NCBI GenBank assembly: GCA_002347405.1
Contig: DDXB01000009.1
Coordinates: 1 to 64,000, forward strand
Reading direction: 5' to 3'
From: Rhodocyclaceae bacterium UBA2271
GTDB taxonomy: Bacteria > Pseudomonadota > Gammaproteobacteria > Burkholderiales > Rhodocyclaceae
DNA: 64,000 nt
This document shows positions 1-7,982 of the stretch, one piece after another (positions within the stretch are counted from its first letter, which is position 1; each line of letters starts with the position of its first letter). The notes beneath the pieces are model-generated. The model ran no database searches and was not told where the DNA came from. It saw only the letters and a list, made by a program, of their open reading frames with translations. Made by a program: the position numbers and the translations under genes.

Positions 1-457
1 CTTCCGTTCTGCCGCGCCGGGCGGCGAAAAACCCCGACAGCAGCGCCCCGCATTCCTCTGCGCGAACACCGCTGGTGACCGCGGCATGATGATTGAGACG
101 ATCCTCGGCAAACAGATCCACCACGCTGCCCGCCGCGCCGGTCTTGGGATCGCGGGCACCAAACACCACCCGCTCGATGCGGGCATGCATCATCGCGCCC
201 GCGCACATCACACAGGGTTCCAGGGTCACATAGAGCGTACAGCCGGGCAGCCGGTAATTGCCGAGCCGGTCGGCGGCATCGCGCAGCGCCATAACCTCGG
301 CGTGGGCGGTGGGATCGTGGCGGCCGATCGGCTGGTTGAAGCCCCGCCCGACGACGACGCCGTCCTGGACGATCACCGCGCCGACCGGCACCTCGCCCAG
401 CGTCGCCGCCTGGCGCGCCAGTTCCAGCGCCATGCCCATGAAATCGCTGTCTTCCAT
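1..457 (-). CDS. tadA: tRNA-specific adenosine deaminase TadA (3' end cut by window edge)
   Basis: Read on the minus strand from an ATG at 457, this encodes a zinc-dependent deaminase of the TadA family, which converts A34 to inosine in the anticodon of tRNA-Arg(ACG). The zinc/catalytic signature is intact: HAE (zinc ligand plus proton-shuttle Glu) about residue 57, followed by PCVMC carrying the two zinc cysteines. The N-terminus MEDSDFMGMALELARQAA is typical of the family. The frame stays open to base 1, so the C-terminus lies outside the window. The gene is followed upstream on the same strand by the DsbA-family gene, with 12 bases between them. Related cytidine or guanine deaminases share HAE/PCxxC, but the length and N-terminal helix favour TadA. 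Confidence 0.93.
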   Translation of the reverse strand, partial: MEDSDFMGMALELARQAATLGEVPVGAVIVQDGVVVGRGFNQPIGRHDPTAHAEVMALRDAADRLGNYRLPGCTLYVTLEPCVMCAGAMMHARIERVVFGARDPKTGAAGSVVDLFAEDRLNHHAAVTSGVRAEECGALLSGFFAARRGRTE

Positions 458-469
458 AGCGCTGGCGGA

Positions 470-1105
470 TCAGATTGAGCGGCGGATGCCCTCGGCGAGA
501 ATCGCCGGATCCTCGGCGCCGACAATGATCTGTTTGCCACCAAGGATGAAGGTCGGAATCATTGTGATGCCCAACTGGCGCGCTTCACTTTCGCGCTGGC
601 GCACGATATCGGCGTCACGATCGGAAGCCAGGTAAGCCGCAAGCTCTTTGGCGTCGTAACCGCACTCGGTGGCAATCTTCACCAGCGTCTCGGGATCGCC
701 GACCGCTTCGCCGCGCTGGAATTGCGCGGCGAACAGCCTTTCGATCAGCGCATCGGCATTGCCCTTTGCCTGCGCCCAGTGCAGCAGGCGGTGGGCCTTC
801 AGCGTATTGGCGCGCAGGGCGATTTTCTCGAAGGCATAGTCGAGGCCATAGGCTTTCCCCGCCTCGCGCACGCGGTCGAACAGTTCCTCGACCTTTTCCA
901 GGCTGCCGAACTTGTTTACGAGAAACGGCAAGTAGGGCTCGCCTGCGGGCGGCGTGTCCGGATTGAGGAAAAACGGCCGCCAGATCGTCTGGCAGGCAAA
1001 GTCGGGAATATCCCGCCGGACCATGGCAAGCGCCGTCTCCAGCCGGCGCTTGCCGATGAAGCACCAGGGGCAAACGACGTCGGAAACGATCTCGATGGTG
1101 AGCAT
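470..1105 (-). CDS. DsbA-family (FrnE-like) dithiol oxidoreductase
   Basis: This 211-residue protein begins MLTIEIVSDVVCPWC, the beta-strand followed by a CPWC active site (Cys12, Cys15) seen in FrnE/2-hydroxychromene-2-carboxylate isomerase-like members of the DsbA superfamily. The long helical insertion follows, and the cis-Pro loop is at TMIPTFILGG near the C-terminus. No signal peptide is visible, so it is probably a cytoplasmic thiol-disulfide oxidoreductase with an unknown substrate. The start ATG overlaps the ppdK stop codon (ATGA), indicating translational coupling. The tadA gene follows 12 bases downstream. The physiological role cannot be told from sequence. Confidence 0.88.
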   Translation of the reverse strand: MLTIEIVSDVVCPWCFIGKRRLETALAMVRRDIPDFACQTIWRPFFLNPDTPPAGEPYLPFLVNKFGSLEKVEELFDRVREAGKAYGLDYAFEKIALRANTLKAHRLLHWAQAKGNADALIERLFAAQFQRGEAVGDPETLVKIATECGYDAKELAAYLASDRDADIVRQRESEARQLGITMIPTFILGGKQIIVGAEDPAILAEGIRRSI

Positions 1106-3903
1106 CAGGCGTTCTTGGTGAGCTGGCCACCTTGATCGAGCAGCTGCGCCTGTGCCGCGGCCAGGCGCGCGATCGGCACGCGCGGGCCGGAGCAGGACAC
1201 GTAATTCAGGCCGATGGCATGGCAGAAAGCGATCGAGCCGGGATGACCGCCGTGCTCGCCGCAGATGCCGATCTTGAGATCGGGGTTGGTCTTGCGGCCT
1301 TCGGTCACCGCCAGCTTCATCAATTCGCCGACGCCCTTCTGGTCGAGTACTTCGAAGGGGTTGTCGATCAAGATGCCCGCCTCGACGTAGCCCGGCAGGA
1401 ACTTGTTCTCGGCATCCTCGCGACTGAAGGAGAAGGTGGCCTGCGACAGATCGTTGGTGCCGAAGGAGAAGAATTCCGCATCCTGCGCCATGCGCCCGGC
1501 GCGCAGGCAGGCGCGCACCACTTCCAGCATGCTGCCGAACTTGTAGCCGACATTGATGCCATGGGTGAGCTCGACCACCTTGTGGATGCGTTTCACGTAG
1601 CTGTGGATGCGCACCAGCTCTTCCACCGTCGCCACCTGCGGCACCATGATCTCGGGATACACCTCGATACCCTCCTTGGCGCACAGCGCGGCAGCTTCGA
1701 GAATCGCCTGGATCTGCATCGAGTAGATCTCGGGATAGGTGATGCCGAGCCGCACGCCGCGGTGGCCAAGCATCGGGTTGACTTCGGAAAGCGCGCGCAC
1801 CTTCTTGAGCGTCTTCTCCTTTTTGGCGATGACATCCTCTTCAAGGTGGCTGTCCTTGAAGTCGGACATGCTGCGGCCCAGCTTGGAGAGGCCGTCGGCA
1901 TACTGCATATAGAGCCGTGGATTCAGCAGCTTGAGCGTTTCCGGCAGTTCCTCGAGTGCATTGAGAGAGTCGCGCAGGTGGTGCAGGTGGGCGATTTCGA
2001 GTTCGAGCTGGGCGGCCGTCGGCAGGAATTCGTGCAGCGGCGGGTCGATCAGGCGCACGGTGACCGGCAGCCCGCGCATGGCCTTGAAAATGCCCTTGAA
2101 GTCGCTGCGCTGGATCGGCAGCAGGCGGTCGAGCGCGGCCTGGCGTTCCTCGATGGACTCGGCGAGGATCATCTCCTGAACGATCGGCAGACGGTCGGTG
2201 GCGTTGAACATGCGCTCGGTGCGGCACAGGCCGATGCCCATGGCGCCGAACTCGCGGGCGCGCACGGCATCTTCCGGCGTGTCGGCGTTGGCCATCACCT
2301 TGAGGCGCGCCATCTGGTCGGCCCACTTGAGCAGGGTTTCCATGTACTGGTTGAACTCGGCCTGCACGGTCGGCACTTCGCCGGCGTAGACCTTGCCGTT
2401 GCCCCCGTCGATGGTCACCACGTCGCCTTCATGCAGCGTCGTGTCGCCGATGGTGGCACAGCGTTTCATATCATCGATGTGGATCGCCTCGCACCCGGAC
2501 ACGCAGGGCTTGCCCATGCCGCGCGCGACCACCGCCGCGTGGGAAGTCTTGCCGCCGCGGCTGGTGAGGATGCCCTGCGCCTGGAAGAAGCCGTGGATGT
2601 CCTCGGGCTTGGTTTCCTCGCGCACCAGGATGATTTTTTCGCCCGCCATGCCGCGTGATTCAGCCGTATCGGCGTCGAACACGATCTTGCCGGAGGCCGC
2701 GCCGGGCGAGGCCGGCAGGCCGGTGGCCAGCGGCTTGCCCTTGAAGTTGGGCGACAGTTGGGGCACCAGCAACTGCTCCAGCATGGCCGGATCGACGCGC
2801 AACAAGGCCTTTTCCTTGCTGATCAGGCCTTCCTTGAACATCTCGACCGAGGTGCGCACCAGCGCCTGGGCGTTCATCTTGCCGTTGCGGGTTTGCAGGC
2901 AATACAGCGTGCCGCGCTCGATGGTGAATTCGAAATCCTGCACTTCCTTGTAATGCTCTTCGAGCCGATTGTGCAGCTCGAGCAGTTGCCGGTAGATTTC
3001 CGGCATGTCCTGTTCCATCTCGGCGATGGCCTTGGGCGTGCGAATGCCGGCCACGACGTCCTCGCCCTGGGCATTGACAAGATATTCGCCATAGATCATG
3101 TCCTCGCCGGTGCCCGGGTTGCGGGTGAAGCCGACGCCGGTGCCAGAATCGTTGCCCATGTTGCCGAAAACCATGGTGCACACACTCACCGCCGTGCCGT
3201 TGGCCTGTTCCTTGGTGATCCTGAACTGCCGGCGGTAGTCGACGGCGCGCTTGCCGTTCCAGGAACGGAACACCGCGCCAATGGCGATTTCGAGCTGCTT
3301 GTAGGGATCTTCAGGGAAGGGCTTGCCGGTATTGGCCTCGATGATCTTGGCAAACTGGTCCGCCAGTTCCGAGAGATGTTCAGCCTTGAGATCGACGTCC
3401 TGCGCGACGCCGACTTTTTTCTTCATCGCCACCATGGCTTCGTCGAAATGCTTGTCCTCGACGCCCAGCGCGATCTTGCCGAACAACTGGATGAAACGCC
3501 GGTAGGCGTCGTAACCGAAGCGCGGGTTGTTGGTCAACTTGATCAGCGCCTGCAGCGTGGTCTTGTTGAGGCCCAGGTTGAGGATGGTGTCCATCATGCC
3601 CGGCATCGACATCGAGGAGCCGGAACGCACCGACACCAGCAGCGGATTCTTGCTGCCGCCGAAGACCTTGCCAGACTTCTTCTCGACCGCTTTCATGTGC
3701 TTGAGGACTTCGTCCATCGCACCTGCCGGCAGGGTGTCATGCTCCAGATAGCTGAGGCAGGCTTCTGTCGTGATGGTGAAGCCAGGTGGCACCTTCAGAC
3801 CGATTTGGGTCATCTCGCACAGATTCGCGCCCTTGCCGCCCAACAGCATCTTGTTCTTGCCATCACCTTCTTCGAAGGCATAAACAAATTTGCGGATTGC
3901 CAT
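1105..3903 (-). CDS. ppdK: Pyruvate, phosphate dikinase
   Basis: This 932-residue protein interconverts pyruvate + ATP + Pi and PEP + AMP + PPi. The N-terminal third is the ATP-grasp domain (MLLGGKGANLCEM, SVRSGSSMSMPGMMDTILN). The central phosphohistidine domain carries the catalytic His in GGKTSHAAVVARG. The C-terminal PEP/pyruvate TIM barrel has GLCRTERMF, MLGHRGVRLG, SFGTNDLSQATF and the catalytic Cys in CGEHGGHPGS. Length is normal for the family. I chose ATG 3903 (MAIRKFVYAF) because it is preceded by AAGGGAACTGG; an in-frame upstream extension has no family similarity. The gene is transcribed divergently from the aminotransferase across 162 bases, suggesting a role at the PEP/pyruvate node in carbon balance. 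Confidence 0.97.
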   Translation of the reverse strand: MAIRKFVYAFEEGDGKNKMLLGGKGANLCEMTQIGLKVPPGFTITTEACLSYLEHDTLPAGAMDEVLKHMKAVEKKSGKVFGGSKNPLLVSVRSGSSMSMPGMMDTILNLGLNKTTLQALIKLTNNPRFGYDAYRRFIQLFGKIALGVEDKHFDEAMVAMKKKVGVAQDVDLKAEHLSELADQFAKIIEANTGKPFPEDPYKQLEIAIGAVFRSWNGKRAVDYRRQFRITKEQANGTAVSVCTMVFGNMGNDSGTGVGFTRNPGTGEDMIYGEYLVNAQGEDVVAGIRTPKAIAEMEQDMPEIYRQLLELHNRLEEHYKEVQDFEFTIERGTLYCLQTRNGKMNAQALVRTSVEMFKEGLISKEKALLRVDPAMLEQLLVPQLSPNFKGKPLATGLPASPGAASGKIVFDADTAESRGMAGEKIILVREETKPEDIHGFFQAQGILTSRGGKTSHAAVVARGMGKPCVSGCEAIHIDDMKRCATIGDTTLHEGDVVTIDGGNGKVYAGEVPTVQAEFNQYMETLLKWADQMARLKVMANADTPEDAVRAREFGAMGIGLCRTERMFNATDRLPIVQEMILAESIEERQAALDRLLPIQRSDFKGIFKAMRGLPVTVRLIDPPLHEFLPTAAQLELEIAHLHHLRDSLNALEELPETLKLLNPRLYMQYADGLSKLGRSMSDFKDSHLEEDVIAKKEKTLKKVRALSEVNPMLGHRGVRLGITYPEIYSMQIQAILEAAALCAKEGIEVYPEIMVPQVATVEELVRIHSYVKRIHKVVELTHGINVGYKFGSMLEVVRACLRAGRMAQDAEFFSFGTNDLSQATFSFSREDAENKFLPGYVEAGILIDNPFEVLDQKGVGELMKLAVTEGRKTNPDLKIGICGEHGGHPGSIAFCHAIGLNYVSCSGPRVPIARLAAAQAQLLDQGGQLTKNA

Positions 3904-4065
3904 ATCCAGTTCCCTTTTTATCTTGTGATAGTAGTTTTGATTTCGTCTGATTTTATACGAGACGACTGGCATGCGCAGGCAGGTCCGGGAGTATTATTAA
4001 GGGTCTTGCGGCCTAAGCCCCGGCTGGCCGCCTATCTGCCAACCCGCCAACCTTATGGAGTTTTC
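3904..4065. promoter_or_regulatory. Divergent promoter region between ppdK and the aminotransferase
   Basis: These 162 bases separate two start codons pointing away from each other and must contain both promoters. The ppdK side is locally A+T-rich (3911-3960), consistent with a promoter for the minus strand. I could not pick out a convincing paired -35/-10 by eye. Confidence 0.5.
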
Positions 4066-5268
4066 ATGAGCACTTCACTGTTTGCCAACGTCGAAATGGC
4101 CCCCCGCGACCCGATTCTCGGTCTCAACGAAGCTTTCAATGCCGACAAGAATCCCGGCAAGGTGAACCTCGGCGTTGGCGTCTATTTTGGCGACGATGGC
4201 AAGATTCCGCTGCTGGCCGCCGTCAAGGCCGCCGAAAAATCCCGCCTCGAAGCCCAGCCGCCGCGCGGCTACCAGCCCATCGATGGTACGCCCGCTTACA
4301 ACAATGCCGTGCAGAACCTGCTGTTCGGCAAGGATTCCGAACTGCTCGCCGCCGGCCGCGCCATCACCTTCCAATGCTTGGGCGGCACCGGCGCGCTCAA
4401 GGTTGGCGCCGATTACCTCAAGCAACTGCTGCCGGGTTCGACCGTTTATATCAGCGACCCCAGCTGGGAAAACCATCGCGCCCTGTTCGAAAATGCCGGC
4501 TTCCCGGTCAAGGAATACGCCTACTATGACGCCAAAACGCGCGGCGTCGATTTCGCCGCCATGAAGGCCTCCTTGGCCGCCATGCCGGCCAAGTCCATCG
4601 TCGTGCTGCATGCCTGCTGCCACAACCCGACCGGCGCCGACATCACTGCCGCCCAGTGGGCCGAGGTGGTTGCCGCCATCAAGGAGAAGAACCTCGTCGC
4701 CTTCATCGACATGGCCTACCAGGGCTTTGCCGACAACATCAAACAGGACGCGGCAGCGCTCGACCTGTTCACCGCTTCCGGTCTGCAGTTCTTCGTTTCC
4801 AGCTCCTTTTCCAAGTCGTTCTCGCTTTACGGCGAGCGTGTCGGCGCCCTGACCATCGTCACCGCCGGCAAGGACGAGTCGTCCCGCGTGCTGTCACAGG
4901 TCAAGCGCGTGATCCGCACCAACTACTCCAACCCGCCCACCCACGGCGGCGCAATTGTCGCCGCGGTTCTGTCCAGTCCCGAACTGCGCCAGATGTGGGA
5001 AGACGAGCTCGCCGGCATGCGTGACCGCATCCGCACCATGCGCGCCAGCCTGGTTGAAAATCTGAAGGCAGCAGGGGCGCCAAACTTCGATTTCATCAAC
5101 GTCCAGCGCGGCATGTTTTCCTACACCGGCCTGACCGCCGCCCAAGTGGAAAAAATGCGCGCCGAATACGGCATCTATGCCGTCAGCACCGGTCGCATCT
5201 GCGTCGCCGCACTCAATACGCGCAACATCGAATACGTGGCGAAAGCCATCGCGACGGTGAGCAAATAA
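4066..5268 (+). CDS. Aromatic-amino-acid / aspartate aminotransferase (class I, PLP)
   Basis: This 400-residue fold-type I aminotransferase starts MSTSLFANVEMAPRDPILGL, the usual N-terminus of the TyrB/AspC family. Recognisable elements are VNLGVGVYFGDDG, the substrate/PLP loop HACCHNPTGADI, the DMAYQGFA motif with the PLP-binding Asp, and the Schiff-base lysine in SSSFSKSFSLYGERVG. The C-terminal arginine motif is in YAVSTGRICVAALN. It moves amino groups between aspartate, glutamate and/or aromatic amino acids and their 2-oxo acids. Whether the main substrate is aspartate or an aromatic amino acid cannot be settled from sequence. The ATG at 4066 is preceded by TATGGAG. A long in-frame extension upstream is antisense to ppdK and was discarded. 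Confidence 0.93.
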   Translation: MSTSLFANVEMAPRDPILGLNEAFNADKNPGKVNLGVGVYFGDDGKIPLLAAVKAAEKSRLEAQPPRGYQPIDGTPAYNNAVQNLLFGKDSELLAAGRAITFQCLGGTGALKVGADYLKQLLPGSTVYISDPSWENHRALFENAGFPVKEYAYYDAKTRGVDFAAMKASLAAMPAKSIVVLHACCHNPTGADITAAQWAEVVAAIKEKNLVAFIDMAYQGFADNIKQDAAALDLFTASGLQFFVSSSFSKSFSLYGERVGALTIVTAGKDESSRVLSQVKRVIRTNYSNPPTHGGAIVAAVLSSPELRQMWEDELAGMRDRIRTMRASLVENLKAAGAPNFDFINVQRGMFSYTGLTAAQVEKMRAEYGIYAVSTGRICVAALNTRNIEYVAKAIATVSK

Positions 5269-5287
5269 GCGCAGCCGGATTGACCAT

Positions 5288-5334
5288 GGCGAGGCGTTTG
5301 TGATCTAATCGCGCCTCGCCAAAACGCGCGTTTT
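5288..5334 (+). promoter_or_regulatory. Stem-loop and perfect 14-bp palindrome ahead of tRNA-Val
   Basis: A 9-bp perfect stem (5288-5296 with 5312-5320, GGCGAGGCG / CGCCTCGCC) is followed at once by the perfect palindrome AAAACGCGCGTTTT (5321-5334), which abuts the first base of the tRNA. There is no U-tract after the stem, so it is not a standard terminator. It could be an mRNA 3' end structure, a processing signal or a protein site. Confidence 0.5.
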
Positions 5335-5409
5335 GGGCGGTTAGCTCAGCGGTAGAGCACTGCCTTCACACGGCAGGGGTCACTGGTTCGAACCCAGTAC
5401 CGCCCACCA
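5335..5409 (+). tRNA. tRNA-Val (anticodon CAC)
   Basis: A full cloverleaf can be drawn. The acceptor stem is GGGCGGT / ACCGCCC, the D-arm is GCTC...GAGC, and the anticodon stem CTGCC / GGCAG encloses loop TTCACAC (anticodon CAC). The T-arm is ACTGG-TTCGAAC-CCAGT and the 3' ACCA is encoded. The gene is 75 nt and is followed by an intrinsic terminator. Confidence 0.98.
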
Positions 5410-5415
5410 GATAGC

Positions 5416-5443
5416 AAAGCCCGACCCCAGGTCGGGCTTTTTT
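5416..5443 (+). terminator. Rho-independent terminator of tRNA-Val
   Basis: A 10-bp perfect stem AAAGCCCGAC / GTCGGGCTTT with a CCCAG loop is followed by T residues. It lies seven bases after the tRNA CCA end. Confidence 0.93.
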
Positions 5444-5473
5444 ATCATGCGCCTCGAGCCCTGATCGGACAGG

Positions 5474-6409
5474 TCAGCAGCGTTGCTTCAGGCGATTGAC
5501 GACGTACCGCAACCAGCCGTAGCCGCTCACCATGACGACGCCGGCGAGCACTAGCACGGCGCCGGCGAGGAAACTCGGCTCCAGCGGCTCGTTGAGCAGC
5601 CAGACGCCGAGGGCCATGCCGAATAGCGGCGTCATGAACGAGAACACCCCGAGGCGCGACGCCAGGTAATGCCGCAGTAGCCAGAACCACACCAGGTAAC
5701 TGGCGAACGACACCACCAGCGAATGGAACAGCAGGCTGCCCCAGGCCAGCGGAGACCAATTGATGCTCGCCTGGTCGAGCAAGCAGGCCGCCGGCAGCAG
5801 CAGGACGAACGCCGCCACCAACTGGTAGAGCAGGGTCAGCTTCGCCGAAGCCCTCGCCAGGCTGCTGACGCGGATCGCCACCGTCGTTGCCGCCCAGGCG
5901 ATCCCCGCCAGCAGGGCGAGGATGTCGCCCCACAGCATGTCCAACGGTGCCCCGGCATGGGCCGGCAACTGGCGAAAGAAAAAGGTCACGACAATGCCGG
6001 CGAAGGCGAGGCAGATCCCGATCCATTGCAGCACGCTGAGGCGTTCGGCCGGCAGCTTCCAGTGCAAACCGAGGGCGACGAAGATCGGCGCGGTGTAGAG
6101 AAACACCACCATGTGCGATGCCGAGGTATGGCGCAGGCCCTCCCCGATCAGCAGGAATTCGAGCGCGAACAGGAAACCGACCAGCAGGCCGGGCCGCCAG
6201 GTGCCGTCGGCAAACGATATGCGCTCCTTGCGCCAGAGCATCAGCAGCCCCACCAGCACGGCCGACACCCCCGAGCGCAGTGCGATCTGCATCAGCGGCG
6301 CAATGTCGTGCGCCGCCGCCTTGAGGACGACCTGCTGCAGGCCCCAGATCAGGCAGAGGACCAGCATGATGCCAACGGCCTGGCCGTCCAGTGCGCTGCG
6401 GGTGTCCAT
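5474..6409 (-). CDS. DMT-superfamily (EamA) inner-membrane transporter
   Basis: This 311-residue protein is almost entirely hydrophobic, with about ten predicted membrane helices arranged as two EamA repeats. The first is near residues 12-140 (GIMLVLCLIWGLQQVVLKAA at its start), the second about 160-295. Such proteins export amino acids, metabolites or drugs; the substrate is not predictable here. The C-terminus is positively charged (RYVVNRLKQRC), consistent with a cytoplasmic end. The ATG at 6409 has AAGGAAAC just upstream. It converges on the tRNA-Val terminator and is divergent from the flavin-reductase-like gene. Confidence 0.9.
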   Translation of the reverse strand: MDTRSALDGQAVGIMLVLCLIWGLQQVVLKAAAHDIAPLMQIALRSGVSAVLVGLLMLWRKERISFADGTWRPGLLVGFLFALEFLLIGEGLRHTSASHMVVFLYTAPIFVALGLHWKLPAERLSVLQWIGICLAFAGIVVTFFFRQLPAHAGAPLDMLWGDILALLAGIAWAATTVAIRVSSLARASAKLTLLYQLVAAFVLLLPAACLLDQASINWSPLAWGSLLFHSLVVSFASYLVWFWLLRHYLASRLGVFSFMTPLFGMALGVWLLNEPLEPSFLAGAVLVLAGVVMVSGYGWLRYVVNRLKQRC

Positions 6410-6525
6410 GTTTCCTTGCTTCGAGAGGAGTGGAAAGGGACGCCATTATCCCAGTGGCGGCACATGGCAAATTGAAGAATTCAGGGGGATTCCTATACTG
6501 AGCGGAAGCACCCGGAGGTTTTCCC

Positions 6526-7068
6526 ATGCGACGCTTGAAACTCGGCAGGGCCTTCACCCTGATGGAATCCGGCCCCGTCGTCCTAGTGACGACCCATGAC
6601 GGCCAGCGCAACAACATCATGACCATCTCCTGGACCATGGTGGTGGACTTCACCCCGCTCTTCGCCATCACCACGGGCGCGTGGAATTTTTCCTACGCCG
6701 CGCTGCGCAAGACCCGCGAATGCGTGATCGCCATTCCCACCGTGGACATGATCGACAAGGTGGTCGGCATCGGCACGTGCTCGGGCGCCAACACCGACAA
6801 GTTCGCCCAATTCCGGCTCACCCCCCTGCCCGGAAAGACCGTCAGGGCGCCCCTGATCAAGGAATGCCTGGCCAACATCGAATGCAAGGTCATCGCCATC
6901 GTGAAGAAGCACAACATCGTCGTGCTCGAAGGCGTCGCCGCCTACACCGACCCAATGCGCAAGGAAAAGCGCACGCTGCACGCCGTCGGCGACGGCACCT
7001 TCATCGTCGATGGGCGCAAGCTGGACCGGAAAAAGATGATGGCCGCCAAGATTCCGGCCGGAATCTAG
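6526..7068 (+). CDS. Flavin reductase / FMN-binding split-barrel protein
   Basis: This 180-residue protein has the features of the flavin-reductase-like FMN-binding split barrel. Its N-terminal strand has GPVVLVTTHDG, then NNIMTISWTMVVDFTPL, then a loop with SYAALRKTRECVIAIP, and Cys-containing GIGTCSGANTDKF. Members reduce free flavin with NAD(P)H or bind FMN for unknown redox reactions; the partner is unknown. A strong GGAGG ribosome site lies nine bases before the ATG. It is the last recognisable gene before a 900-base gene-free stretch and could belong to the island or to the core chromosome. Confidence 0.85.
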   Translation: MRRLKLGRAFTLMESGPVVLVTTHDGQRNNIMTISWTMVVDFTPLFAITTGAWNFSYAALRKTRECVIAIPTVDMIDKVVGIGTCSGANTDKFAQFRLTPLPGKTVRAPLIKECLANIECKVIAIVKKHNIVVLEGVAAYTDPMRKEKRTLHAVGDGTFIVDGRKLDRKKMMAAKIPAGI

Positions 7069-7188
7069 AATCGCGAGCACGATGCCCCGACTTCGATGGC
7101 CGGAGTTCGGCCACAAGAGTCATTCGCGGTTGCTACATCACGTAATCGCTCTGAATGTCTGCTCCCTATTCCCACGAATGCGTACTCC

Positions 7189-7220
7189 GTGCCCTTATGT
7201 GGAACTCCACATAAGGGCAC
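7189..7220. repeat. 32-bp near-perfect palindrome
   Basis: Two 15-bp arms, GTGCCCTTATGTGGA and TCCACATAAGGGCAC, are perfect reverse complements around a two-base centre. The palindrome overlaps the left inverted repeat at 7215. It looks like a recombinase or transposase end, or a strong operator. Confidence 0.85.
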
Positions 7221-7646
7221 TTATGCTGACCTCTCGATTATGTGGAGTGGGAACACGAAACAGGCTCCCACCGCTTCTTACCAGAGACAGGAGCTGATTT
7301 CGATCTCCACATAATCGCAGTATTCTCAGGAAATCCAACAGCTAATCTGGTGCCCGGTAGCATCGGATATTGGCGTCCTGTTCATGAAGCTGGCAGGCTT
7401 GCGCCTTCATGGCTAGACCAGCGTCGACGTTGCAATGGATGGATGCCCGTGTCTCATATCCGAGCCAATTTGCTCGTACGCTAATGTCCGCGTCGACCTT
7501 CTGAAGTGGATCCGTTGCTTCATGCGACCGCAGAAATTATGTCGACCTTTCTGTCACGTCAGCGGCTAGGGAGTCCCCTACGGCAAGGCCTTTGTAACGT
7601 GATGCCAAAACTATTCCACATAATCGAGAGTTCCGCATAAGTGCCC
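7215..7646. mobile_element. MITE-like element: 34-bp inverted repeats around 364 bp
   Basis: The left end (7215-7248) and the reverse complement of the right end (7613-7646) agree at 31 of 34 positions by eye; both read GGGCACTTATGC at the outside and CTCTCGATTATGTGGA at the inside. A third partial copy of the inner word (CCACATAATCG) is at 7306-7316. No transposase or recombinase frame lies between, so this is a non-autonomous element or the remnant of one. No clear flanking direct repeat was seen. I do not recognise the family. Confidence 0.6.
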
Positions 7647-7982
7647 AAAACGGCCCGTCAACTTTCTCCAAACCGGCCGCCCAGCCAAACCAGGTATTTG
7701 CGCATTGGAGTTCTACAAAGCGGCCGTAGCCGACCTCACACAACCGGCCAACTGCTGCCGCTCGATGATTCAGGAAAGCAGCCATCCGAGAGACTGCTGT
7801 ACCTCGAAACCTGCCAGAAGGCCAATTCACACAACTCGGCCTTTGCCGTCGGTCGTGCCGCGCCGACTGAACGACAGCCATCGCAGATTGCTGACATTCA
7901 TGACGCCGCCAAAATGGGCAAGGGATTGCGGGTGCCGGCATTGTGCCGCCTGGTGGCGCCCGGCGCGAGTCGCCGGCGATGC

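Larger units (their letters stand above)
7069..7982. other. 914-bp gene-free stretch with repeats (left flank of island)
   Basis: No reading frame here looks like a gene. It holds the 32-bp palindrome and the inverted-repeat element described separately (7189-7646). The rest (7647-7982) contains several spaced GCGGCC / GGCCG words but no structure I can name. It lies directly downstream of the three-gene operon. Confidence 0.6.

Noticed and set aside
1132..2658. Long plus-strand open frame opposite ppdK (508 codons)
   Set aside because: It is antisense to a clearly conserved gene, has a His/Leu/Gln-rich composition typical of GC-rich shadow frames, and no ribosome site.
2758..4065. In-frame upstream extension of the aminotransferase
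   Set aside because: It lies antisense to ppdK; the family N-terminus begins at ATG 4066 with its own ribosome site.
5335..7068. tRNA-Val as the attachment site of the island
   Set aside because: Two ordinary genes separate it from the island, no integrase is present, and no duplicate of the tRNA 3' end was seen near 14-15 kb.
7069..7982. CRISPR array in the palindrome-rich stretch
   Set aside because: Repeats are inverted and few, with no regular spacing and no cas genes.
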